Positions 35,196 to 45,042 of a DNA stretch of 64,000 bases are shown here, piece by piece (the first letter of the stretch is position 1; every line of letters begins with the position of its first letter). Source of the DNA: Sphingopyxis sp. PAMC25046. Lineage in GTDB: Bacteria > Pseudomonadota > Alphaproteobacteria > Sphingomonadales > Sphingomonadaceae. A model generated the notes under the pieces. It did no database searches. It saw only the letters and a list, made by a program, of their open reading frames with translations, and had not been told where the DNA came from. The translations under genes were made by a program, and so were the position numbers. Location: contig NZ_CP039250.1 in NCBI RefSeq assembly GCF_004795895.1, positions 496,001-560,000 on the forward strand, in the 5' to 3' direction.

Positions 35196-35216
35196 GTCGA
35201 TCGTCCCGTCTGAAGT

Positions 35217-36794
35217 TCAGAGTTTGCGCCGGCGCAGCTGGCCGACGGTGTCGCGATTGACCACGCCGAACAGGAAGGCGCAACCAAAGAATATGATCGC
35301 GCCCGTCGCCACCAGCGCGCCCAGCGCTACGACCCGTTCGAACACCCCCCCGATGAAAGCGTCGCCTGCCAAGGGAATCGCATAATAGAGCGCCGCCGCC
35401 ATCGCCGCCGCGGCCAGGACGATCCGGGCGATCCGCCCGGCTACCCGGCCGGAGAGGCGGAACAGTCCCTTGCGATGCAGGATCGTGTACAGCATCCCAA
35501 CGTTGCACCAGGCCGCGATCGACCCTGCCAGCGCGAGCCCGACGATGCCGAGCGGCGGGATCAGCAACAGGTTGAGCGCAATATTGATCGCCAGCGAAAC
35601 CGCGGCGGTCCACACCGGCGTGCGCGTATCCTTGCGCGCGAAGAAATTGGGGACGAGCACCTTTACCAGCACATAGGCGGGCAGGCCGACGACGAGCCCG
35701 CCGACGACCGCCCCGGTCGCAAGGCCGTCGGCGAAGCTATATTGTCCGCCGACATAGAAGGCGCTGGTGATCGCGGGCCCCGCGACGAACAGCGCGACCG
35801 CGGCGGGGAGGGTGAGCAGCATCGCGAGTTCAACCGCGTTGCTCTGCAGGCGCGCGGCGCCGTCGCGATCGTCCTGCGCGACGAAGCGCGACAACGCGGG
35901 CAGGATCGCGGTGCCGAGCGCGATGCCGATAATCCCGAGCGGCAGCTGGTTGAGCCGGTCGGCCATCGCAAGATAGGTGATGCTCTTGTCGGGGAGCGTC
36001 GCAATGAAGAAAAGGTCGATGAAGCGGCTGATCTGATAGACGCCGGCGCCGAAGACCGCGGGCAGGATCAGCACCCCCATCTCGCGCACATCGGCAGTCA
36101 GGCGCGGGCGGCGCAGCGCGGGGCGAAACCCTGACCGCCGAACCCAGTAATAGAGCCATCCGAGCTGAAACAGGCCCGAAAGCGAGACCGATATCGCCAG
36201 ATAGAGCCCGGTCGCGGCCTTGGACGCTTCGCTGCTGTCGCCGGTAAAAAGGCCGAGCAGCAGCGCGCCGATCAGGCAGATGTTGAGCAGGATCGGCGCG
36301 GCGGCGGCGGCGGCGAAGCGCGACAGGCTGTTGAGGATCGCCGCGAACAAAGTCGCGACGCTCATGAAAGCGAGATAGGGAAAGGCGATGCGCGCCATCA
36401 GCACGGCGAGGTCGAAAGTTTCGCCGTCGGCCTGCAGCGCGCCGCTCGCGAACAGCCCCATCACCCACGGCATCACGATCAGCAGCAGCGCCGAAAAGAC
36501 GATCAGGGTCGGGATCAGCACCGCGAGCACCGCGTCGGCAAAGGCGCGCGCTTCGCTGTGATCGCCCTCCTTGGTCATCCGCTGGTTGAACAGCGGGATA
36601 AAGGCGGCGGCGAATGCGCCTTCGGCAAACAGGCGGCGGAATATATTGGGCAGCTGGAAGGCGAGTTGCCAGGCGTCGGCGACGCCGCCGGCGCCGAGAA
36701 TGCGGCTGAGCAGCATGTCGCGCGCGAAACCGAAAATGCGGCTGACCATCGTCAGCCCGCCGATCGTCCCCACGCTTTTGATGAGGCTGCTCAA
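35217..36794 (-). CDS. murJ: Lipid II flippase MurJ
   Basis: A 525-residue membrane protein with about 14 helices, starting at TTG 36794 (read as MSSLIKSVGTIGGLTMVSRIFG), the conserved MurJ beginning. The open frame runs much further upstream through the secB gene, but only in another frame, and an ATG start there is unlikely. Signatures: GFARDMLLSRILGAGGVADAW, FRRLFAEGAFAAAFIPLF and LNQLPLGIIGIALGTAILP. It flips lipid II for peptidoglycan synthesis. It begins 28 bases after secB and precedes trpS. Confidence 0.93.
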   Translation of the reverse strand: MSSLIKSVGTIGGLTMVSRIFGFARDMLLSRILGAGGVADAWQLAFQLPNIFRRLFAEGAFAAAFIPLFNQRMTKEGDHSEARAFADAVLAVLIPTLIVFSALLLIVMPWVMGLFASGALQADGETFDLAVLMARIAFPYLAFMSVATLFAAILNSLSRFAAAAAAPILLNICLIGALLLGLFTGDSSEASKAATGLYLAISVSLSGLFQLGWLYYWVRRSGFRPALRRPRLTADVREMGVLILPAVFGAGVYQISRFIDLFFIATLPDKSITYLAMADRLNQLPLGIIGIALGTAILPALSRFVAQDDRDGAARLQSNAVELAMLLTLPAAVALFVAGPAITSAFYVGGQYSFADGLATGAVVGGLVVGLPAYVLVKVLVPNFFARKDTRTPVWTAAVSLAINIALNLLLIPPLGIVGLALAGSIAAWCNVGMLYTILHRKGLFRLSGRVAGRIARIVLAAAAMAAALYYAIPLAGDAFIGGVFERVVALGALVATGAIIFFGCAFLFGVVNRDTVGQLRRRKL

Positions 36795-36822
36795 GCCTTC
36801 AGCCCGCCCCCCACCCGGGTGC

Positions 36823-37338
36823 TTATGCCTGGCCGACCGTGACTTCGCCGGCCGTCTCGGCCTGCGTCGCCTGGACCTGCTGCATGAACAGGCCGTGGAA
36901 ATCGATCGGTTCGAGCAGCAGCGGCGGAAAACCGCCATCCTGCACTGCATCGGCGACGACCCGGCGCGCGAAGGGGAAGAGGATGCGCGGCGCTTCGGCG
37001 AGGAAAAAGGGCTGAAGCTGGTCGTCGGGGACGTTGCGGACGCCGAACAGGCCGGCATATTTGAGGTCGATCACGAAGCTCGTTCCCTGCTCGGTCTTCG
37101 ACGTTACGTCGATTTTGAGCGTCACTTCGTACAGATTGTCGCCGACGCTGTCGGCGGCGATGTTGAACTGGACGTCGACCTGCGGCGCTTCCTGCCACTG
37201 ATAGACCGCGGGAGCGTTCGGGTTCTCGAACGAGAGATCCTTCACATATTGCGAGATCAAGCCGATCGCCGGGCTCGTGTCTTCGCCGTTCGGCTGCAGC
37301 GCGGGATTGTTGAGGTCGGGGCTCGTCTCGTCGGCCAT
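36823..37338 (-). CDS. secB: Protein-export chaperone SecB
   Basis: A 171-residue SecB. The start is the ATG at 37338 (MADETSPDLNNPAL); the frame extends another 38 codons upstream without family support. Core: LISQYVKDLSFENPNAP, VNFNIAADSV-like VQFNIAADSVGDNLYEV, KYAGLFGVRNVPDDQL, APRILFPFARRVVADAVQDGGFPPLLLEPIDF. It keeps exported proteins unfolded for the Sec system. Divergent from the Tim44-like gene, with a 252-base gap that should hold both promoters. Confidence 0.96.
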   Translation of the reverse strand: MADETSPDLNNPALQPNGEDTSPAIGLISQYVKDLSFENPNAPAVYQWQEAPQVDVQFNIAADSVGDNLYEVTLKIDVTSKTEQGTSFVIDLKYAGLFGVRNVPDDQLQPFFLAEAPRILFPFARRVVADAVQDGGFPPLLLEPIDFHGLFMQQVQATQAETAGEVTVGQA

Positions 37339-37590
37339 GATGAAAGGAACTTTCGCTGAAAAGATGGAAACAATATCCGCATCCGCACATCCGTATCGGA
37401 CCCGCGGCGGACGGTTGCCGCGGCGCTTAGCAGCGCCCGGCTGCCAGCACAATGGCTCCCGGTGCGGGCGATGGTTAAGGGCGAATCGTTGACCTGCTGC
37501 GCCGGAGCGGTCATGGCTATTTGAAACCGGGTGGCGTATCGCCTATGTATAAGCCGATATGTCTCCGTTCTCCGCATTGGACTTTTGCCC

Positions 37591-38253
37591 GTGACCGCTT
37601 TTTCGATCGTCCTGCTCGCCATGATCGCCGCCTTTCTCGGAATGCGTCTCTATTCGGTGCTCGGCAAGCGCACGGGACATGAGCAAGAGCCCGTGCTGCC
37701 GCGCGAGCGCGCGACCGCCTCGCCGGTCCGCCTCGACGATGGCGACGGCGCGCCGGCTGCCGCGCCGGCGCCCGCTGACACGTCGGGGCTGGTCTACGAG
37801 CCCGGTGCCGAGGCCGGCCTGCGCCAGTTGCTCGCGACCGACCGGAATTTCGACGCCGGCCGCTTCATGGAAGGCGCCGAGGCGGCGTATCGCATGATCC
37901 TTGAGGCCTATTGGAAGGGCGATCGCGACACGCTGCGCGACCTCTGCGACGATGACAGCTACGACGCTTTCGTCGAAGCGATCGAAGCGCGCGAAGCGCG
38001 CGGCGAAACGCTGGAAAATCGCTTGATCGGCATCGATTCGGCCAAGATCACCGCGGTCGAGATGAGCCGCAGCGAAGCGCGCATCACCGTGCGCTATCAT
38101 GCCGATATCAGCGCGGTCACGCGCGATGCCGAAGGCAAGCTGATCGCCGGGTCGATGAGCGACGCGGCGCAGGCCGATGACCTCTGGACCTTCCGCCGCC
38201 AGATCGGCAGCAACGACCCCAATTGGGTGCTCGACGAAGCCGAATCGGCCTGA
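37591..38253 (+). CDS. Tim44-like membrane-anchored protein
   Basis: A 220-residue protein from GTG 37591. A single N-terminal membrane helix (FSIVLLAMIAAFLGMRLYSVLG) is followed by a Pro/Ala linker and a Tim44/TimA domain (GRFMEGAEAAYRMILEAYWKGDRDTLRDLCDD, WTFRRQIGSNDPNWVL). Alphaproteobacterial relatives sit beside secB and are linked to membrane insertion or protein quality control. Start choice follows the hydrophobic segment; an earlier GTG at 37531 is possible. mltA begins five bases after its stop. Confidence 0.88.
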   Translation: MTAFSIVLLAMIAAFLGMRLYSVLGKRTGHEQEPVLPRERATASPVRLDDGDGAPAAAPAPADTSGLVYEPGAEAGLRQLLATDRNFDAGRFMEGAEAAYRMILEAYWKGDRDTLRDLCDDDSYDAFVEAIEAREARGETLENRLIGIDSAKITAVEMSRSEARITVRYHADISAVTRDAEGKLIAGSMSDAAQADDLWTFRRQIGSNDPNWVLDEAESA

Positions 38254-38257
38254 TTCC

Positions 38258-39595
38258 GTGATCCTGACGGCGGGCGCGCCGCGCGTGCGGGCTTTCGGAT
38301 TCGCCCTGCTGGCGGCGCTGCCGCTGCTGTCGGGCTGTGCATCGGCCATTCCCGCCGGCGAGGGCAGCCGCCCGGCGACCGCCGTCTCCACCGCATCGCG
38401 CCCGGCGGGCTCCCCGCGTCCCTATGTGCCGCGCCCGTCCGAGCGCCCCGGCGCCGCTGCACAGCCGATCCCGGCCACCCCGCGCGCACCGCTTCCCGCC
38501 GCCGCTCCTCCGGCCGAGGCGACGACCGCCATTGCCAGCGGCGTGATCGTCGGCCCCGATTTCGCGACGCTCGGCGTGAGCGCCGAACAGGCGGCCGCGG
38601 CGCTCGCCGCCTTTCGCATCAGCTGCCCATCGGTACTGCGGCGGACCGACACGAGCGGGCTGACGCTGAGCGCCGACTGGACCGAAAGCTGCACCGCGGC
38701 GAAAAACTGGGCGGACAAGGACGCGCTCGCCTTCTTCACCCGCTACTTCGGCACGGTACAGATCGGGGCGGGCACCGCCTTCGTCACCGGCTATTACGAA
38801 CCTGAAATCGCTGCCTCGCGTGACGGGCGGCCGGGTTACGACGTTCCCATCTATCGCCGACCAGCCGACCTCGTCGAAGTCGACCTCGGCCAGTTCGCCG
38901 ACGACTTGAAGGGCCGCAAGATCCGCGGGCGCGTCGAGGACGGCAATTTTGTCCGCTACTACGACCGCACGGCGATTGAGAGCGGCGCGCTCGAAGGGCG
39001 CGGGCTCGAAATCGCCTGGGCCGCCGACGCGGCCGAATTTTTCTTCCTGCAGGTGCAGGGCTCGGGCCGCCTCCGCCTCCCCGACGGCGGCATCATGCGT
39101 ATCGGCTATGACACGCAAAACGGCCGCGGCTATGTCGGCATCGGCAAGTTGCTGCGCGATCGCGGAGAACTCCAGCCGGGGCAGGCGTCGATGCAGGGCA
39201 TCCTCGATTATCTGCGCGCCGATCCGGTGCGCGGCGCCGCGGTGATGAACGAGAATCCGAGCTGGGTCTTCTTCCGCGAACTCACCGGCCCCGGTCCGCT
39301 CGGCGCTTTGGGCGTTCCGGTAGCCGGCCGTGCGAGCGTCGCCGCCGATCCCAAATATGTGCCGCTTGGCGCGCCCGTATTCCTGTCGCTTGACCGAGCC
39401 GAACCCAATGGCCTCTGGGTCGCGCAGGACACCGGCGGCGCGATCAAGGGCGCCAACCGCTTCGACAGCTTCTGGGGCGCGGGCGAAGAGGCGCGCGCGA
39501 TCGCCGGCGGCATGTCGGCACGCGGCTCGGCGCTGCTCCTGCTTCCGCGCGCGAGCGTCGCGCGACTGATCCCGCCCCCGTTTCCGGCGCAGTGA
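38258..39595 (+). CDS. mltA: Membrane-bound lytic murein transglycosylase A
   Basis: A 445-residue lipoprotein from GTG 38258. The lipobox is LLSGCAS, Cys about 26, then a Pro/Ala-rich stretch to about residue 110. The MltA domain (about 150-340) and 3D domain carry FVTGYYEPEI, FFLQVQGSGRL and the catalytic-aspartate block VAQDTGGAIKGANRFD. It cleaves glycan strands to 1,6-anhydroMurNAc. The order Tim44-like, mltA, Smr is common in alphaproteobacteria; here gaps are 4 and 7 bases. Confidence 0.95.
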   Translation: MILTAGAPRVRAFGFALLAALPLLSGCASAIPAGEGSRPATAVSTASRPAGSPRPYVPRPSERPGAAAQPIPATPRAPLPAAAPPAEATTAIASGVIVGPDFATLGVSAEQAAAALAAFRISCPSVLRRTDTSGLTLSADWTESCTAAKNWADKDALAFFTRYFGTVQIGAGTAFVTGYYEPEIAASRDGRPGYDVPIYRRPADLVEVDLGQFADDLKGRKIRGRVEDGNFVRYYDRTAIESGALEGRGLEIAWAADAAEFFFLQVQGSGRLRLPDGGIMRIGYDTQNGRGYVGIGKLLRDRGELQPGQASMQGILDYLRADPVRGAAVMNENPSWVFFRELTGPGPLGALGVPVAGRASVAADPKYVPLGAPVFLSLDRAEPNGLWVAQDTGGAIKGANRFDSFWGAGEEARAIAGGMSARGSALLLLPRASVARLIPPPFPAQ

Positions 39596-39602
39596 GACGG
39601 CG

Positions 39603-40181
39603 ATGCCACGGCGCCTCGATCCCGACGAAAGCGCGCTGTGGAAGAAGGTCACAGCGACGGTGAAGCCGCTCGCCAAGACCAAGGCGCCGCTCGCGCCTGC
39701 GTCCCCGCCGACCGTCAAGCCACCCAAGCCGACCGCGCGCAGCACCGCCGTCCCCGCTGCCGCGCCGCGCCCTACGCCGGCAAAACTCCCGCCGCCGCGC
39801 CGCACGCACCAGGCCGCGACGCTCGATGGCCATTGGGACCGGCGTTTGCGCAAGGGTCTCGTCCGCCCCGATATGAGCATCGACCTTCACGGCCATACGC
39901 TCGCCTCGGCGCAGGCGCTGCTCGACGAGGCGATCGGCCGCGCGCTGCTGCGCGGCGCGCGCGTGCTGCTCGTCGTCGCGGGGCGGCTGCGTCCGGGTGC
40001 CGACCGCCTGCCGATGATGCACGGCGACCCGCGCCCGCGCGGCGCGATCCGCGCCTCGCTTCCCGACTGGCTTGCTTACTCGCTCCATGCGGACCAGATC
40101 GTCGCGCTCCGCCCCGCGCATATCAGCCATGGCGGGGCAGGGGCGGTCTATGTGTTCCTTCGGCGCGGCCGCGACGACTAG
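39603..40181 (+). CDS. Smr domain-containing protein
   Basis: A 192-residue protein with a Pro/Ala/Lys-rich N-terminal half (about 1-90) and a Smr domain with the motif SIDLHGHTLASAQALL and a later HGGAGAVYVFLRR. Smr/MutS2-C domains are nucleases or RNA-processing factors; this stand-alone form (SmrA/SmrB-like) may act in ribosome rescue, which is inference. It overlaps the convergent dapE end by 4 bases. Confidence 0.9.
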   Translation: MPRRLDPDESALWKKVTATVKPLAKTKAPLAPASPPTVKPPKPTARSTAVPAAAPRPTPAKLPPPRRTHQAATLDGHWDRRLRKGLVRPDMSIDLHGHTLASAQALLDEAIGRALLRGARVLLVVAGRLRPGADRLPMMHGDPRPRGAIRASLPDWLAYSLHADQIVALRPAHISHGGAGAVYVFLRRGRDD

Positions 40182-41311
40182 AGGAATACGCGCATCAAAA
40201 TGCCGCGATAGATGGCAGTGAGCTTGTGCAAATCCTCGACTGCAACTGCCTCGTCGAGCTTGTGCATCGTCGCATTGGTCAGCCCGAATTCGACCACCGG
40301 GCACAGCGCATGCAGGAAGCGCGCGTCCGACGTGCCTCCGGTCGTCGACATTTCAGGTATCACGTCGGTCTCGGCATGGATCGCTTCGGCGACCAGGTCC
40401 GACAATTCGCCCGGCGGGGTCAGAAAGGCTTCGCCCGAAATCTTGCCCAAGATCTTGACCTGCGGTTCAACTTCATGCGCGATGCGCTCGATCATCGCGA
40501 CGAGGTCGGCGCCCTTGTGCCCGTCGTTGAAGCGGATCGACAGCCGCGCGCGCGCCGACGCGGGAATGACGTTTGTCGCGCCATTGCCGACCTCGATGTC
40601 GGTGAATTCGATGTTCGACGGCTGGAACCAGTCATTGCCTTCGTCGAGCGCCACCGCATCGATCGCCGCCAATATCCTGACCAGCTTGGGGATCGGATTG
40701 TCGGCAAGGTGCGGATAGGCGACGTGCCCCTGCGTCCCCGGAACGTCGATCCAGATATTGACCGACCCCCGCCGCCCGATCTTCACCATATCGCCGAGCT
40801 TGTTCACCGAGGTCGGCTCGCCAACGACGATCATGTCGGGCTTCACCCCGCGGGCGTCCATATGCTCCATCAACGCGCGCGTGCCGAAGATCGCGGGGCC
40901 TTCTTCGTCGCCGGTGATGATCAGGCTGATCGTTCCGGCCTCGGCCGGGGTCGCCGCCGCCGCCGCGACGAAGGCCGCGATCGATCCCTTCATGTCGACC
41001 GCGCCGCGCCCATAGAGCAGATCGCCGCGGATCTCGGGCGCGAAGGCGTCGCCGGTCCAGCCGACCCCGGGCGGTACGACGTCAAGATGCCCGGCAAAGC
41101 CGAAATGCTTGGGCCCTTTTCCTGTCCGCACCGCGAGCAGATTCTCGACCGGCCCGTCGGGCTCGATGCCGTCGATGAAGCGCTCGACGGTGAAGCCAAG
41201 CGGCGTCAGCGCCGCTTCGAGCATGTCGAACACGGCGCCCATGGCGGGGGTGATGCTCGGCGCGGCGATCAATGCTTTGGCGAGTTCGACGGGATCGACA
41301 TGATGGGTCAT
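40178..41311 (-). CDS. dapE: Succinyl-diaminopimelate desuccinylase
   Basis: A 377-residue M20 metallopeptidase-family enzyme. FAGHLDVVPPG supplies the first zinc His/Asp, GRGAVDMKGSIAAFV the bridging Asp and Lys, and TGDEEGPAIFGTRALM the catalytic Glu pair; STTGGTSDARF and the C-terminal EFGLTNATMHKLDE complete the pattern. It makes LL-diaminopimelate for lysine and peptidoglycan. Divergent from the cupin gene, 97 bases away. Confidence 0.95.
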   Translation of the reverse strand: MTHHVDPVELAKALIAAPSITPAMGAVFDMLEAALTPLGFTVERFIDGIEPDGPVENLLAVRTGKGPKHFGFAGHLDVVPPGVGWTGDAFAPEIRGDLLYGRGAVDMKGSIAAFVAAAAATPAEAGTISLIITGDEEGPAIFGTRALMEHMDARGVKPDMIVVGEPTSVNKLGDMVKIGRRGSVNIWIDVPGTQGHVAYPHLADNPIPKLVRILAAIDAVALDEGNDWFQPSNIEFTDIEVGNGATNVIPASARARLSIRFNDGHKGADLVAMIERIAHEVEPQVKILGKISGEAFLTPPGELSDLVAEAIHAETDVIPEMSTTGGTSDARFLHALCPVVEFGLTNATMHKLDEAVAVEDLHKLTAIYRGILMRVFL

Positions 41312-41408
41312 GCCCGCCCTTTACGCCTTCGCACGGCGCGAAGTCGAGGCTTTGCATCGCGTCGACTTTGTGCGAAACAAAGGAGGAATAAAATCCACGA
41401 GGACTGCC

Positions 41409-41876
41409 ATGCCCAAGCTCGATCTCGAAACCATTCCGCAAACCAATACCACTGGCTACCCCGTGCCTTATGATGCGCCCGTGCAAGGCCGCTGGTACCG
41501 CCGCCTCGCACCGCCGACCGGCCTCAGCGATTTCGCCGCCAGTCACGTAGTGCTCAAACCCGGCGCCTGGTCGTCGCAGCGCCACTGGCACGACGGCGAG
41601 GACGAGATGCTCGTGATGATCGCGGGCGAGGCTGTGCTGGTCGAGGATGACGGCCGCTGGCCGATGCGGCCGGGCGATATCGCGGTGTGGCCGAAGGGCA
41701 GCACCAACGGCCACCACCTGATCAACGAATCGGACGCCGATTGCGTCTTCGTCGCGTTTGGCGGCGGCAAGGCGCATGACACCGGCGGCGGCTACTCGGA
41801 CATCGACATGCTCTTCACCCCCGACGGCTATTTCCACAAGGACGGCACGCCCTACCCGACGTCGCGGATACCGTGA
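41409..41876 (+). CDS. Cupin domain-containing protein
   Basis: A 155-residue single-domain cupin; start at ATG 41409 (MPKLDLETIPQTN). Motif 1 is QRHWHDGEDEMLVMIAGEAVLV with the HxH and Glu metal ligands, motif 2 is GDIAVWPKGSTNGHHLINES with a second His. Family members include sugar-binding and dioxygenase-like proteins; the substrate is not assignable. It stands alone between dapE and the sdh genes. Confidence 0.85.
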   Translation: MPKLDLETIPQTNTTGYPVPYDAPVQGRWYRRLAPPTGLSDFAASHVVLKPGAWSSQRHWHDGEDEMLVMIAGEAVLVEDDGRWPMRPGDIAVWPKGSTNGHHLINESDADCVFVAFGGGKAHDTGGGYSDIDMLFTPDGYFHKDGTPYPTSRIP

Positions 41877-41999
41877 CCGATCGAAGGTGACCGCCCCGGC
41901 CCAAGCTTTTATTCCCCTATGCTCCTAAGCAATTGCATATCGCGGCGGGAAGGCTTAACCGGCGGCGCATCGACCGTTTAGAGTCAAGACAGGGCTGAT

Positions 42000-42449
42000 A
42001 TGGCTGGCAACGAACCAAGCGCGCGTCCGCGCTCCCCGCATCTACAGGTGTATAAATGGACCCCTGCGATGGCGGTTTCCATCTTCCACCGCGTCAGTGG
42101 CGACGGTCTCGCGATCGTCGGCGGACTGATGTTCCTCTGGTGGCTCGGCGCGCTCGCTGCGGGGCCCGATGCCTATGCGGCGTTCGTCGCCTGTGTGTGG
42201 CACGACCCGAGTCCTGAGGTCGGCACCTTTCACCAGATAACCAACATCCTGGGCAAGGTCGTGCTGATCGGCCTGACCTGGGCCTTCTTCCAGCATCTCT
42301 TCTCGGGGTTGCGCCATTTCGTGCTCGACACCGGCGCGGGCTATGAACTCAAGACCAACAAGCTCTGGTCGATCCTCGTTTTCGTCGGCGCACTCACGGC
42401 CACCGCCGCGACCTGGCTCTATATCTTTGCGGAGACGCTCAATGGGTAA
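42000..42449 (+). CDS. sdhC: Succinate dehydrogenase cytochrome b556 subunit
   Basis: A 149-residue membrane protein with three helices. RPRSPHLQVYKWTPAMAVSIFHRVSG carries the Ser and Arg of the quinone pocket, and FSGLRHFVLDTG holds the heme-ligand His. It anchors the flavoprotein and iron-sulfur subunits of complex II. Its stop overlaps sdhD by eight bases. Confidence 0.95.
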   Translation: MAGNEPSARPRSPHLQVYKWTPAMAVSIFHRVSGDGLAIVGGLMFLWWLGALAAGPDAYAAFVACVWHDPSPEVGTFHQITNILGKVVLIGLTWAFFQHLFSGLRHFVLDTGAGYELKTNKLWSILVFVGALTATAATWLYIFAETLNG

Positions 42450-42849
42450 CGGAACGCGTCTTGGCCGCGTGCGCGGGCTCGGCTCGTCGCATCATGGTTC
42501 GGCCCACTGGCTGCAACAGCGCCTGACCGCGCTCGGCAATTTGCTGCTCGTCGGCTTCCTCTTCGTGTCCTTCCTGCGCCTGCCGATGACCGATCATGCA
42601 GCGGTGTCGCGCTGGGCGTCGAACCCGACGGTCGCGCTGGCGCTGATCCTGATGACGGTCAGCGTCTTCTGGCACCTCAGGCTGGGGCTTCAGGTGATGA
42701 TCGAGGACTATGTCCATGGCGAAGCGACGCGCCTGCTGTCGCTCGTCCTGCTCAATTTCTACGCGATCGGTGGCGCCGCTTACGGCATTTTCGCCATCGT
42801 CCGCATCGCGCTTGCGCCCGCCGCCGGGCTTGCTCCGGGGGGTATGTAA
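42442..42849 (+). CDS. sdhD: Succinate dehydrogenase hydrophobic membrane anchor subunit
   Basis: A 135-residue three-helix protein starting at ATG 42442 inside the end of sdhC; the longer frame upstream is not real. It contains [20 protein letters not shown] and [22 protein letters not shown], the heme- and quinone-side segments of SdhD. sdhA starts one base after its stop. Confidence 0.93.
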   Translation: MGNGTRLGRVRGLGSSHHGSAHWLQQRLTALGNLLLVGFLFVSFLRLPMTDHAAVSRWASNPTVALALILMTVSVFWHLRLGLQVMIEDYVHGEATRLLSLVLLNFYAIGGAAYGIFAIVRIALAPAAGLAPGGM

Positions 42850-42850
42850 G

Positions 42851-44653
42851 ATGACCGACGCCTACAAGATCATCGACCATGTCTACGACACCGTCGTCGT
42901 CGGTGCCGGCGGATCGGGCCTGCGCGCGACGATGGGAAGCGCTGAGGCCGGTCTCAAGACCGCCTGCATCACCAAGGTGTTCCCGACGCGCAGCCACACC
43001 GTCGCGGCGCAGGGCGGCATCGCCGCGTCGCTCGGCAACAATTCGCCCGACCACTGGCAATGGCACATGTACGATACCGTCAAGGGTTCCGACTGGCTCG
43101 GCGACCAGGACGCGATCGAATATATGGTGCGCGAGGCGCCGAACGCGGTCTACGAACTCGAGCACGCGGGCGTACCGTTCAGCCGCAACGCCGACGGCAC
43201 CATCTACCAGCGCCCGTTCGGCGGCCATATGCAGAATATGGGCGAGGGTCCGCCGGTTCAGCGCACCTGCGCCGCGGCCGACCGCACCGGCCACGCGATG
43301 CTCCACGCGCTCTATCAGCAGTCGCTGAAATATGACGCGGACTTCTTCATCGAATATTTCGCGCTCGATTTGATCATGGAAAATGGTGAGTGCCGCGGCG
43401 TGATCGCGCTGTGCATGGAGGATGGCAGCATCCACCGTTTCCGCTCGCAGGCGGTCGTGCTCGCGACGGGCGGCTATGGCCGCTGCTATTTCACCGCAAC
43501 CTCGGCGCATACCTGCACCGGCGACGGCGGCGGCATGGTGCTGCGCGCCGGCCTGCCGCTGCAGGACATGGAATTCGTCCAGTTCCACCCGACCGGCATC
43601 TATGGCGCGGGCGTGCTGATCACCGAGGGTGCGCGCGGCGAGGGCGGCTACCTCACCAACTCGGAAGGCGAACGCTTCATGGAGCGGTACGCCCCGTCGG
43701 CAAAGGATCTGGCGTCGCGCGACGTCGTTTCGCGCTCGATGGCGCTCGAAATCCGCGAAGGCCGCGGCGTCGGCCCGCACAACGACCATATCTATCTGCA
43801 CCTCGACCATATCGATCCTGCGGTGCTCGCCGAGCGCCTGCCGGGGATCACCGAGAGCGGAAAGATTTTCGCGGGCGTGGATCTCACGCGCCAGCCGCTC
43901 CCCGTCGTGCCGACGGTCCATTACAATATGGGCGGTATCCCGTGTAACTATCATGGCGAAGTCGTCACGCTCGGCAAGGATGGCCCCGACACCGTCGTCC
44001 CCGGCCTGTTCGCGGTCGGCGAAGCGGCGTGCGTTTCGGTCCATGGGGCGAACCGTCTGGGCTCGAACAGCCTCATCGACCTCGTCGTCTTCGGCCGCGC
44101 GACGGGCCATCGCCTCAAGGAAATTCTGAAGCCCGGTGCCGCGCAGCAGCCACTGCCCAAGGACAGCGCCGACCTCGCGCTCGCGCGCCTCGACCATTTT
44201 CGCAACGCTAACGGGGGTTCGCCGACCGCCGAGATTCGCACCGAAATGCAGCGCGCGATGTCGCAGCACGCCGCGGTGTTCCGCACCGACGAGCTGATGG
44301 CCGAGGGCAAGGAAAAGCTCACGCAGACCTATAATCGGATGAACGACGTGCATGTCACCGACCGCAGCCTCATCTGGAACACCGATCTCGTCGAAACGCT
44401 CGAGCTCGACAATCTGATTGCCCAAGCGACGGTGACGATGCACTCGGCGTTCAATCGCAAGGAAAGCCGCGGCGCCCACGCGCATGAGGATTTCCCGAAC
44501 CGCGACGATGCGACCTGGATGAAGCACACCGTCGCGTGGTTCGACGGCTGGGGCGGCAAGGGCGGCGGCGTCCGTCTCGACTACCGTCCGGTCCACGAAT
44601 ATACGCTGTCGGACGACGTCGACTATATCAAGCCGAAGGCGCGGGTCTATTGA
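42851..44653 (+). CDS. sdhA: Succinate dehydrogenase flavoprotein subunit
   Basis: A 600-residue flavoprotein; the start is ATG 42851 ([13 protein letters not shown]). The FAD site is [21 protein letters not shown]; the flavin is covalently held at His49 in [12 protein letters not shown]; and the catalytic block is [25 protein letters not shown]. It oxidises succinate to fumarate in the TCA cycle and complex II. It ends the sdhCDA run, but sdhB, which usually follows, is not here; the next gene on either side is unrelated. Confidence 0.97.
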   Translation: MTDAYKIIDHVYDTVVVGAGGSGLRATMGSAEAGLKTACITKVFPTRSHTVAAQGGIAASLGNNSPDHWQWHMYDTVKGSDWLGDQDAIEYMVREAPNAVYELEHAGVPFSRNADGTIYQRPFGGHMQNMGEGPPVQRTCAAADRTGHAMLHALYQQSLKYDADFFIEYFALDLIMENGECRGVIALCMEDGSIHRFRSQAVVLATGGYGRCYFTATSAHTCTGDGGGMVLRAGLPLQDMEFVQFHPTGIYGAGVLITEGARGEGGYLTNSEGERFMERYAPSAKDLASRDVVSRSMALEIREGRGVGPHNDHIYLHLDHIDPAVLAERLPGITESGKIFAGVDLTRQPLPVVPTVHYNMGGIPCNYHGEVVTLGKDGPDTVVPGLFAVGEAACVSVHGANRLGSNSLIDLVVFGRATGHRLKEILKPGAAQQPLPKDSADLALARLDHFRNANGGSPTAEIRTEMQRAMSQHAAVFRTDELMAEGKEKLTQTYNRMNDVHVTDRSLIWNTDLVETLELDNLIAQATVTMHSAFNRKESRGAHAHEDFPNRDDATWMKHTVAWFDGWGGKGGGVRLDYRPVHEYTLSDDVDYIKPKARVY

Positions 44654-44677
44654 TCCGCGCCGGCGCGTCCGCCCGGG

Positions 44678-44971
44678 TTAATCCCCGAACAGGCTGCGCA
44701 CCGGGTTGATGTCCGAAAAGGGCACGTCGACGTCCTGACCCATGATCCACAGTTTCTGGCATGCGATGGCGAAGAACATCAGCGCGATCGTCCAGACGAT
44801 GAAGGTCTTGCGCGCGATCCAGCGGCGTTCGGCCTCTTCGGCGGCGGCGCGGGCCTTGTAATCGACGCCAAGCTCGCCTTCGAATTCGGCGACGAGCTGT
44901 GCACGGCGGGTACGCGAAATATTCGCGATACTCGCGTCACCCTCTTCGCGTGCCGATCGGCGTTTTGCCAT
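44678..44971 (-). CDS. Small single-pass membrane protein, hypothetical
   Basis: A 97-residue protein: a charged N-terminal half with a likely helix (LVAEFEGELGVDYKARAAAE) and one membrane segment at about 54-74 (FIVWTIALMFFAIACQKLWI). No family is recognisable. It lies on the minus strand between sdhA (convergent, 24 bases) and DUF167, and is likely the last gene of the leuCD strand. Confidence 0.65.
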   Translation of the reverse strand: MAKRRSAREEGDASIANISRTRRAQLVAEFEGELGVDYKARAAAEEAERRWIARKTFIVWTIALMFFAIACQKLWIMGQDVDVPFSDINPVRSLFGD

Positions 44972-45042
44972 GATCCACCTTGGCCCAGCTAGTCCTGGGT
45001 CCGACCATAACGCCCAGCCCCTGCCAATTGGTTAACCCGGCG

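Noticed and set aside
36795..37058. A much longer murJ start
   Set aside because: The upstream part runs through secB in another frame and has no MurJ similarity; conserved sequence begins at the TTG at 36794.
42752..44596. A 614-codon open frame antisense to sdhA
   Set aside because: sdhA has every family motif, and the antisense frame has none.
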